The position numbers and the translations under genes are program-made. Shown in pieces: positions 26,580-33,650 of a stretch of 64,000 bases of DNA. How positions within the stretch are numbered: position 1 is the stretch's first letter; every line of letters starts with the position of its first letter. Origin of the DNA: CmP2 sp052084925 (GTDB taxonomy: Bacteria > Actinomycetota > Actinomycetes > Actinomycetales > Micrococcaceae); NCBI GenBank assembly GCA_052084925.1, contig JBQDEV010000006.1, positions 1 to 64,000 on the forward strand, given 5' to 3'. The notes under the pieces are model-generated. The model was not told where the DNA came from, made no database searches, and saw nothing but the letters and a program-made list of their open reading frames with translations.

Positions 26580-27197
26580 ATGGTTGCTGAACTCATCTCA
26601 AACCGTCGTGCTCGTATGCAACGCACGACTTCCGAGTCCAACGTGTTCGTCGAACTGGACTTGGACGGGGCGGGGTCGTCTGACATTTCCACCTCAGTGC
26701 CCTTCTTCGACCACATGTTGACCGCGCTGGCCAAACACTCCCAGATGGACTTGGTCGTCAAAGCGTCTGGCGATACACACATCGATGTTCATCACACGGT
26801 CGAAGACGTGGCCATCACCATCGGGGAAGTGCTGAAGGTGGCGCTTGGAGACAAGAGGGGCATTCGCCGCTTCGGCGAGGCCTCTGTGCCGTTGGACGAA
26901 GCATTGTCTCGCGCTGTCGTTGATCTCTCGGGCCGCCCTTACCTGGTGCATGAAGGAGAGCCGGAAGGGCAGCAGTACCACCTGATTGGCGGTCACTTCA
27001 CCGGATCCATGACACGGCACGTCTTCGAAGCTCTCACTTTCCATGCTTCCATCTGCGTGCACTTGGATGTGGTCCGCGGCCGGGACCCTCACCACATCGT
27101 TGAATCACAGTTCAAGGCCTTCGCTCGCGCACTGCGCGCGGCCGTGGAAGACGATCCACGGGTGAATGATGTCCCCTCGACCAAGGGCGCCCTATGA
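26580..27197 (+). CDS. hisB: Imidazoleglycerol-phosphate dehydratase
   Basis: A 205-residue manganese enzyme of histidine synthesis. The metal-binding motifs HHTVEDVAI and HHIVESQFKA are both present, as are FFDHML and GGHFTGSM. The protein is the dehydratase only, with no phosphatase domain; the separate phosphatase hisN lies at 50199. It overlaps hisH by 4 bases. Confidence 0.97.
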   Translation: MVAELISNRRARMQRTTSESNVFVELDLDGAGSSDISTSVPFFDHMLTALAKHSQMDLVVKASGDTHIDVHHTVEDVAITIGEVLKVALGDKRGIRRFGEASVPLDEALSRAVVDLSGRPYLVHEGEPEGQQYHLIGGHFTGSMTRHVFEALTFHASICVHLDVVRGRDPHHIVESQFKAFARALRAAVEDDPRVNDVPSTKGAL

Positions 27198-27841
27198 GCG
27201 GTACAGCATCGTTACCGACGGTCGCCGTCCTGGACTACGGTTCGGGCAATGTGCGTTCGGCGGTTCGTGCGCTGGAACGTGCTGGAGCGCGTGTGAACCT
27301 CACGTCCGATCCGGACACAGTGATGAATGCGGATGGGCTCGTTGTGCCCGGTGTCGGGGCATTCGGGGCCGTGATGGATTCCCTGAAGGATGTTGGTGCA
27401 CTTCGGTGGATCGGCCGACGTATCGCTGGTGGCAGACCGGTGCTGGGCATCTGTGTCGGGCATCAGGTGCTCTTCGAACGTGGTGTCGAGCACGGCGTTG
27501 AAACCGAAGGGATGGGGGAGTGGCCGGGAGTCGTCGAGGCACTGCCTGCACCCGTGTTACCGCATATGGGGTGGAACAGCGTCACACCAGCGGAGGATTC
27601 GGTGTTGTTCCGTGGACTCGAGGACGAGCGTTTCTACTTCGTGCATTCCTATGCGGTGCTCGACTGGACCTTCGACCAGACCATTGCTTCTATGATGCCG
27701 CCCAAGGTCACGTGGTCGCATCATGGTGCAGATTTTGTTGCGGCGGTAGAAAACGGGCCGCTCTCCGCTACCCAGTTCCATCCTGAAAAGTCCGGAGATG
27801 CTGGAATGCAGCTGTTACAGAACTGGCTGGGAACCCTCTAA
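27194..27841 (+). CDS. hisH: Imidazole glycerol phosphate synthase subunit HisH
   Basis: A 215-residue class I glutamine amidotransferase giving ammonia to HisF. The catalytic triad is Cys87 (GICVGHQ) with His and Glu in QFHPEKSG near the C-terminus. VAVLDYGSGNVRS opens the protein. The stop codon overlaps the start of the next small gene by one base (TAATG). HisF, its partner, is not in this window. Confidence 0.96.
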   Translation: MSGTASLPTVAVLDYGSGNVRSAVRALERAGARVNLTSDPDTVMNADGLVVPGVGAFGAVMDSLKDVGALRWIGRRIAGGRPVLGICVGHQVLFERGVEHGVETEGMGEWPGVVEALPAPVLPHMGWNSVTPAEDSVLFRGLEDERFYFVHSYAVLDWTFDQTIASMMPPKVTWSHHGADFVAAVENGPLSATQFHPEKSGDAGMQLLQNWLGTL

Positions 27842-28005
27842 TGCCTTGGTGGACTGTCGTTCTCATTGGAATTGGTGGGATCATGCTCGGGGGAGCTTGG
27901 TCGGCATATCGCCAAGAGCTGCCAGCATGGTTCTTCTTTGGTCTGGCAGTGGGCGGGGTCCTAGCGATCGTTGCGGGTTTCACATTGGTGCCATCTGGCG
28001 CCTAG
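27841..28005 (+). CDS. Small two-helix membrane protein between hisH and hisA
   Basis: A 54-residue ORF starting MPWWTVVLIGIGGIMLGGAW, with two hydrophobic segments (about 4-20 and 29-50) and a short charged turn (AYRQELP). Its ATG overlaps the hisH stop codon (TAATG), so translation would be coupled. The codons use the same G/C-rich third positions as the neighbours. I recognise no family with a known function; small uncharacterised membrane proteins occur in actinobacterial his clusters. Confidence 0.65.
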   Translation: MPWWTVVLIGIGGIMLGGAWSAYRQELPAWFFFGLAVGGVLAIVAGFTLVPSGA

Positions 28006-28069
28006 GCAGGTGCCTCATGACCATGCTCGGTCTTCGGGAACTTCAAGACAATTGATCAGGAGTAGAAAC

Positions 28070-28840
28070 ATGAGCGATTCATCGCGTGCTCGACTGGAGC
28101 TCTTGCCAGCGGTTGACGTGCAGAACGGACAGGCAGTCCGGCTCGTCCAAGGTGAAGCAGACTCCGCCACCGGATACGGTGATCCAGTGGAGGCTGCCCT
28201 GTCATGGCAGAACGCCGGAGCCGAATGGTTGCACCTGGTAGACCTGGACGCTGCTTTCGGCACAGGCGACAATCGCAAGATCGTAGACCAGGTGGTTCGC
28301 GAGCTTGGAATCAAAGTTGAACTCTCCGGTGGGATTCGTGACGACGCGTCGCTGGAGAACGCGCTTTCGCTGGGTGCGACCCGAGTCAACCTGGGAACAG
28401 CGGCCCTGGAGAATCCGGAATGGACCGCTCGCGCGATCGACCGGTTTGGTGACCAGATCGCGGTCGGTCTCGACGTCCGCGGTGAGACGCTTGCCGGGCG
28501 CGGTTGGACGACTGAAGGCGGGAACATCTGGGATGTTCTGCAGCGGCTAGAAGACGCGGGCTGTGCTCGTTACGTAGTCACCGATGTAACGAAGGACGGC
28601 ACCTTGACCGGTCCCAACACGGATCTGCTGGCCAAGATCTGCGCCTTCACTGACAAACCGGTCGTTGCTTCAGGAGGCATCTCCTCTTTGGACGATATCC
28701 AAGCGCTCACCGCCATGGTGCCGCAGGGCGTTGAAGGCGCCATCATGGGCAAAGCACTCTACGCCGGGAAGTTCACGCTTCAGGACGCCCTTGCTATCGC
28801 GGGACACGTCCCTGCATCTGGTGGAGGCGCCGAACAGTGA
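28070..28840 (+). CDS. hisA: PriA: phosphoribosyl isomerase A (HisA, probably also TrpF)
   Basis: A 256-residue TIM barrel. LLPAVDVQNGQAVRLVQGEA, LSGGIRDDASLENAL and VVTDVTKDGTLTGPNTDLL match PriA, which in actinobacteria isomerises both ProFAR (His pathway) and PRA (Trp pathway). Dual activity is inferred from the family, not proven here. ATG 28070 has CAGGAG 7 bases upstream; the frame is open further 5' but without support. It overlaps the SseB-like gene by 4 bases (GTGA). Confidence 0.92.
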   Translation: MSDSSRARLELLPAVDVQNGQAVRLVQGEADSATGYGDPVEAALSWQNAGAEWLHLVDLDAAFGTGDNRKIVDQVVRELGIKVELSGGIRDDASLENALSLGATRVNLGTAALENPEWTARAIDRFGDQIAVGLDVRGETLAGRGWTTEGGNIWDVLQRLEDAGCARYVVTDVTKDGTLTGPNTDLLAKICAFTDKPVVASGGISSLDDIQALTAMVPQGVEGAIMGKALYAGKFTLQDALAIAGHVPASGGGAEQ

Positions 28841-29748
28841 CATCGCGCGAACTTCCCGGTCACATTCAGTCGGCGATTGAGAAAAATCTGAAGCGCCAGC
28901 ACCGAAGCGAGGACGGTTTGCCAGCAGATTCTGCTGGGCAGGCTTGGGAAGGTCGCGACCTGTCCGGTCAAGGTATCGACGGATCTGCTAATCCGCTTCA
29001 CGCGTTCGACACTGATGATGGTCTTCCGACAGCCTCCTGGCTTGACGTCGCAGAACGGTTCATCTCGGGGGAGGCAGACGAAACTGACGTCGTCTCTGCG
29101 TTGTCAGGGGTTCGGGTTTTCGCCGCTGTAGTTCCGACACTGGCGGAAGAATCGATTCATGAGGGAGTCGTCGACAACGACTCAGAATCCCACGTGCACG
29201 GAGACAAGCAGGCCGACGTCGCCTTGGTGAGTCTTCAATCGTCGGACGGGCGACGAGCGATGCCAGTCTTCACCTCGGTTCCCGCACTCACCGCCTGGCA
29301 TTCTGAGGCTCGCCCGGTTGCGGCGTGGATGCCCCGTGCTTGCCTGTCCGCTGTCGATGAGGGCGCAGATCTCGTCGTCATTGACCCCGGACAGGAGCTG
29401 ACCTTCGTTGTGCGTCGCCCGGCAGTGTGGGCGCTTGCTCAGCAACGAGACTGGGTGCCGTCGTATCGGGACGCGCACCTTGCCGCAGATCTGGACGAGA
29501 TTGTCGGGTTGGTGCCTAGTCTGGCTCGCTTGGCTTTGGCACCCGGCAAGGGTGTTGCCACGCGACTGAAGTCAGGTTCCCTCGTGAGCGGGGGCGGAAG
29601 TGGGCCAGAACTGAAGATTATCGCCACGCCCAGGGACGGGACCGATGAAACGGACAAGCGATTGATGCTCGCCACATTGCAGCAGCTCCTTCAACAAGTT
29701 CCATCGTTATCAGAGAGGGCAGACTCTGTGGAGATCACGCTCGGCTAG
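28837..29748 (+). CDS. SseB family protein
   Basis: A 303-residue protein with an SseB N-terminal domain at about 75-205 (VRVFAAVVPTLAEE, ADVALVSLQSSDGRRAMPVFTSVPAL, DEGADLVVIDPG) and a less conserved C-terminal part. SseB domains have no settled enzymatic role; actinobacterial copies often follow hisA. Start GTG 28837 overlaps the hisA stop codon. No operon terminator is visible before the convergent MarR gene 21 bases away. Confidence 0.8.
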   Translation: MTSRELPGHIQSAIEKNLKRQHRSEDGLPADSAGQAWEGRDLSGQGIDGSANPLHAFDTDDGLPTASWLDVAERFISGEADETDVVSALSGVRVFAAVVPTLAEESIHEGVVDNDSESHVHGDKQADVALVSLQSSDGRRAMPVFTSVPALTAWHSEARPVAAWMPRACLSAVDEGADLVVIDPGQELTFVVRRPAVWALAQQRDWVPSYRDAHLAADLDEIVGLVPSLARLALAPGKGVATRLKSGSLVSGGGSGPELKIIATPRDGTDETDKRLMLATLQQLLQQVPSLSERADSVEITLG

Positions 29749-29769
29749 ACTCACGTCACCGCAAATGCT

Positions 29770-30255
29770 CTACTCCGCGAGGAGCTGGTCCTGGATGCGT
29801 GAGAAGACGGTGTCGATGGTCATCGCCTCATCGTCGCTGATGGTTCCGGTGAAATAGGTTTCGATGTCACGCACATGCAGAACCGCTGCTTTGCGGAACG
29901 TTTGGCGACCTTCCTTGGTGAGGGACGCGACCCATGATCGAGCATCCGAGTCGCTTCGCTCACGGCGGACGAGTCCCCGGTTTTCGAGAATCTTCACCTG
30001 GTAGGTCAAGCGTGACGGCGAGAACACCATCGCTTCGGCAAGTTCGCCCATCCTCATACATCCGGTCTTCGACTCTGTGAGTAACAGCATGAGGTTGTAA
30101 TCGCCCAGATGAAGATCAAGCTCTGATTTCAGCGTTGACTCGAGCCGAGTCATCAGCCGTGCTGTAGTGACCCAGTAGGTGCGCCACGCGCCTTCGACAG
30201 AACGTACCGGGCTGGGCCGGGACGCCTTGTTATCTTCCGGCGAGTAGCTGTTCAA
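29770..30255 (-). CDS. MarR family transcriptional regulator
   Basis: A 161-residue winged-helix repressor: dimerisation helices, then CMRMGELAEAMVFSPSRLTYQVKILENRGLV as helix-turn-helix and wing (RRERSDSDARSWVASLTKEGR). MarR proteins usually sense small ligands or oxidants. It begins with TTG 30255, preceded by AGGTGA, and overlaps the FMN reductase gene by 26 bases. It is the last gene of the flavin operon and is likely its regulator. Confidence 0.88.
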   Translation of the reverse strand: MNSYSPEDNKASRPSPVRSVEGAWRTYWVTTARLMTRLESTLKSELDLHLGDYNLMLLLTESKTGCMRMGELAEAMVFSPSRLTYQVKILENRGLVRRERSDSDARSWVASLTKEGRQTFRKAAVLHVRDIETYFTGTISDDEAMTIDTVFSRIQDQLLAE

Positions 30256-30922
30256 AAGGTGTCACCTCAAAGGGAGTCTGAGCATTGGTGGGGCGGTGCT
30301 GCGGACGCCGTTGTGCTGGTGCGAACGCGAGCATCTCGCCGAATTGCCTTCCAGCCTCGGAAATCCGTTTGCTCAACACTATCTCACCGCCATTGAATCG
30401 GTCGTCGGTGAGTCCCCAATCATCGGTCGCCGCGAAAACGGCCATCGGTGCAATCTGCGCTTTGAGGTAGGTGAAGAGTGGGCGCATCGCATGATCAATC
30501 ATCAACGAGTGTCGCGCGGTACCGCCTGTGGCGCCAAGCAGGACGGGCTTGGCCTTCATCGCTTCATCGTCGAACAGATCGAAGAACGCCTTGAACATGC
30601 CCGAGTACGATCCCTTGTAGGTCGGCGTCACCGCGATCAGGGCGTCGGCGGTCTCAACATGGTTCAGGGCTCGATCGAGATGATCGGAGCGTGACGTCGA
30701 CACGTGATTTTCAGCGATGTCTGTAGCCAATTCGCGGATATCAATTCGGTGGAGGTCAACGCCCGTCCCCTTGCCGGACAACTGCTCGCGCGTCGCCGAC
30801 GAGAGTCGGTCGGCCAGCATGCCAGTTGAGGACGGGACGCCTGATCCAGCCGAGACCACAGCAATGCTGATGGTGGATTCCGAGGCCGAACCGGAACCAT
30901 GGGTGGAAATGGCGGTGGTCAT
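30230..30922 (-). CDS. NAD(P)H-dependent FMN reductase, CE1759 type
   Basis: A 230-residue flavodoxin-like reductase with SAGSGVPSSTGMLADRL (phosphate loop), VTPTYKGSYSGMFKAFFD and GATGGTARHSL (flavin contacts). It resembles the CE1759 family, which is described as the FMN reductase partner of CE1758-type luciferase-like monooxygenases, and exactly such a gene precedes it with a 4-base overlap. It should supply reduced FMN. The ribosome binding site AAGGAG is clear. Confidence 0.85.
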   Translation of the reverse strand: MTTAISTHGSGSASESTISIAVVSAGSGVPSSTGMLADRLSSATREQLSGKGTGVDLHRIDIRELATDIAENHVSTSRSDHLDRALNHVETADALIAVTPTYKGSYSGMFKAFFDLFDDEAMKAKPVLLGATGGTARHSLMIDHAMRPLFTYLKAQIAPMAVFAATDDWGLTDDRFNGGEIVLSKRISEAGRQFGEMLAFAPAQRRPQHRPTNAQTPFEVTPFEQLLAGR

Positions 30923-32094
30923 CGAACGTCTCCTTCGTTCTGGTCAGCGTCGGCACGTTGCGCGCGTTCGATTCCAGCCGGTGAATCGGGACGTCCACCA
31001 GGCACCGGGTCTTCTCCGCGGGCATGGCGTTCGCGGAGGAACTCATGCGTCGGCGCCTCGGGGACATCAGCCGGCTTCAGCGCTGCAAATTCCTTGCGCA
31101 GCACCGGGAGGACCTCTTCACCGAAGAGGTCGATCTGCTCAAGTACCGTCTTGAGAGGCAAGCCCGCGTGATCGATGAGGAACATCTGCCGTTGGTAGTC
31201 ACCTACCCAGTCTCTGAAGCTCAGTGTCCGTTCGATCACTTGCTCCGGAGAACCGACCGTCAGGGGAGTCATTTCCGAGAATTTCTCGAGAGACGGGCCG
31301 TGGCCGTACACGGGAGCGTTATCGAAGTAGGGACGGAACTCCTTGACAGCGTCCTGAGAGTTCTTGCGCATGAAAGCCTGGCCTCCCAGGGCAACATAGG
31401 CCTGATGCGTCTGGCCGTGACCGTAGTACGCGTACCGCTGTCGGTACAGCTCCACCATCTGGATGACATGCTCCTTGTTCCAGAAGATGTTGTTGTGGAA
31501 GAAGCCATCACCGTAATAGGCGGCTTGCTCGGCGATTTCGGGGGAGCGGATGGAACCATGCCACACGAACGGGGCGACATCGTCCAAAGGACGAGGGGTG
31601 GCAGTGAACTGCTGAAGCGGAGTGCGGAAGCGTCCCTGCCAGTCCACCTCAGTCTCACGCCACAGCCGGTGCAACAAGGCGTAGTTCTCTACGGCCAATT
31701 GGATTCCCTGTCGGATATCTCGGCCGAACCAGGGGTAGACCGGGCCGGTGTTCCCGCGACCCATCGTCAGGTCGACACGACCATCTGACAAGTGTTGGAG
31801 GTACGCGTAGTCCTCGGCGAGGCGCACGGGATCCATCGTCGTGATGAGTGTCGTTGCGGTCGACAGCTGCAGAGTTGAGGTCTGTGCGGCCAAGAACGAC
31901 AACAGGGTGGGCGGATTTCCTGGAGCGGCGAAGGGAGGATTGTGATGCTGTCCCGTCGCGAAGACATCGAAGCCTGCGGCTTCAGCATGCCGGGCGATCG
32001 TCACGGTGTCTTTGATCCGCTGGTGCTCCGAGGGCGCAGTGCCGTTCGTGGGATCTTCAGTGATGTCGCCAATGGTAAACACGCCGAACTGCAT
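30919..32094 (-). CDS. Luciferase-like (LLM) flavin-dependent oxidoreductase, CE1758 type
   Basis: A 391-residue bacterial-luciferase-fold enzyme. MQFGVFTIGDITEDP, DVFATGQHHNPPFA and LTMGRGNTGPVYPWFGRD match the CE1758-like LLM family. It probably uses FMNH2 made by the downstream reductase to oxidise an unknown small molecule. AGGAGG lies 4 bases before ATG 32094. It is the first gene of a three-gene minus-strand operon and is divergent from the MFS transporter. Confidence 0.88.
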   Translation of the reverse strand: MQFGVFTIGDITEDPTNGTAPSEHQRIKDTVTIARHAEAAGFDVFATGQHHNPPFAAPGNPPTLLSFLAAQTSTLQLSTATTLITTMDPVRLAEDYAYLQHLSDGRVDLTMGRGNTGPVYPWFGRDIRQGIQLAVENYALLHRLWRETEVDWQGRFRTPLQQFTATPRPLDDVAPFVWHGSIRSPEIAEQAAYYGDGFFHNNIFWNKEHVIQMVELYRQRYAYYGHGQTHQAYVALGGQAFMRKNSQDAVKEFRPYFDNAPVYGHGPSLEKFSEMTPLTVGSPEQVIERTLSFRDWVGDYQRQMFLIDHAGLPLKTVLEQIDLFGEEVLPVLRKEFAALKPADVPEAPTHEFLRERHARGEDPVPGGRPDSPAGIERAQRADADQNEGDVR

Positions 32095-32185
32095 GATGCC
32101 TCCTTATTTCAAATCTGAACTGTCAAGTGGTCCAACCGAGGATGAGGTGCGAATATTCCCTGCGAAGCAGCGTCTGAAAAACCTC

Positions 32186-32217
32186 TAAGATAGAAGGCAG
32201 AAATGCCTAGTCAGGCA
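32186..32217 (+). promoter_or_regulatory. -10 element and palindrome upstream of the MFS gene
   Basis: TAAGAT at 32186-32191 could be a -10 box. Palindrome TGCCTAGTCAGGCA (32204-32217; 5-bp arms) lies just downstream, where a repressor would block transcription. The MarR protein of the neighbouring operon is a candidate ligand. The rest of 32095-32303 shows a short TTCA-AATC-TGAA repeat near 32106 and no gene. Confidence 0.4.
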
Positions 32218-32303
32218 ACGCCGTCGTTATCCTCGACGGTCGATGCACGTACCGTTCCAACAGGTCCACGATCTGGATCTGTCTGGTTGCACTTGAGGTC
32301 ACC

Positions 32304-33650
32304 ATGGATTTCCAGTCTTATTTTCGCCTGCTCCGAGACCAGCGTATCCGGCGCCTGTTGCTCGTCGGGTTGATTGCACGACTTCCCCATTCAGCACTGG
32401 GAGTTGTGCTGACTCTGCACATCGCGGTCACGATGGGCTTGGGGTACGGTCTCGCCGGCCTCGCCGCCGCCTCATTGACTTTGGGCATCGCGGTGGGAGC
32501 TCCCTGGCGTGGTCGGCAAGTGGACCGTGTCGGCCTGAGACGTGCACTGATTCCTTCCGTGATTGCCGAGGCACTCGTCTGGGCTATCGCGCCGTGGCTG
32601 CCGTACCCGGCGCTGTTGGCTGCGGTTTTCATTGGGGGAGTGTTCTCGCTGCCGATCTTCTCGATCGTTCGCCAATCGCTCGGGGTGATGACGCGAGGGC
32701 ATGATCGTCAGACTGCCTTCGCGCTCGATTCAATCTTCACCGAGATGGTCTTCATGGCCGGTCCCGCAATAGGCGCGCTGACAGCAACCCTCTGGTCATC
32801 GGCATGGGGGCTGGTCATCATCGGTGTCTCAGGATCGGCAGCTGGCGCGTATCTGATGTGGTTCAACCCGCCGACGCGCTCGTCGCAGCGCTACGTTCCG
32901 TCCCGGCCGGACGATTTTACCGAGGCCGAAGAACAGGAGCGGGCCGTAGCGGACGCGGTGCATTCGGCTCCAGCGCACGTGGACCTGACTGTGACTGAAT
33001 TACCGGCGACCACGGGGTCGATTCCCATCATCAGCGCATTGTCGACACAACCAGACGCCGACAAGGTCTCCGTCGCCACCAGGGTGCGTCGGCAGTTCTC
33101 CTGGGTCAACGGCTCCGCCCTTGCAGTGCTGCTGGTTTCCTTCGCAGCAGGTTTGCTGATGGTCGGTGCGGAGGTGTCAATGGTGGCTCAGCTGGAAGCG
33201 GTCGGGCAAGCGTCCATGGTGGGTGTTGTGTTTGCCTTCTGGTGTGGTGCCTCTGCGGTGGGCGGAATCTTCTACGGAGCGATGCGCAGGTCGATTTCTC
33301 CGCTGTTGATGATGGCCCTGTTCGCTCTTTTCACCTTCCCCATGGCTCTGGCCAACGATGTCTGGGTGATGGCGGTCATCTCCCTGGGTTCTGGGTTCTT
33401 CACGGCTCCGACGCTGGCCTCGGCGTCGTCAATGCTGTCGCATCTCGTCCCCGAGGAGCGACGCGGTGAAGCAATGGGTTTCTATGGGTCGGCGATGACG
33501 GCGGGTGCGGCACTCGGCTCGCCCGTTGCTGGCATCTTCATCGATGTGGTCAGTCCCCATGCGGGTTTCATTTTCGCCTCAGCGGTTTCATTGGCGCTGG
33601 TCGTCGTCGCAGCGCTCTTCCGTGCCTTGCGTCGTCGTCGCCGACAGTGA
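32304..33650 (+). CDS. MFS transporter
   Basis: A 448-residue major facilitator with about 12 hydrophobic segments and a long cytoplasmic loop (about residues 195-265) in the middle. GAPWRGRQVDRVGLRRAL after helix 2 is the loop 2-3 signature (motif A-like). The protein ends in a run of arginines. Drug or metabolite export is the usual role; substrate unknown. Divergence from the LLM/FMN reductase operon suggests it moves that system's substrate or product. Its last 63 bases overlap the convergent FHA-FtsK gene. Confidence 0.85.
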   Translation: MDFQSYFRLLRDQRIRRLLLVGLIARLPHSALGVVLTLHIAVTMGLGYGLAGLAAASLTLGIAVGAPWRGRQVDRVGLRRALIPSVIAEALVWAIAPWLPYPALLAAVFIGGVFSLPIFSIVRQSLGVMTRGHDRQTAFALDSIFTEMVFMAGPAIGALTATLWSSAWGLVIIGVSGSAAGAYLMWFNPPTRSSQRYVPSRPDDFTEAEEQERAVADAVHSAPAHVDLTVTELPATTGSIPIISALSTQPDADKVSVATRVRRQFSWVNGSALAVLLVSFAAGLLMVGAEVSMVAQLEAVGQASMVGVVFAFWCGASAVGGIFYGAMRRSISPLLMMALFALFTFPMALANDVWVMAVISLGSGFFTAPTLASASSMLSHLVPEERRGEAMGFYGSAMTAGAALGSPVAGIFIDVVSPHAGFIFASAVSLALVVVAALFRALRRRRRQ

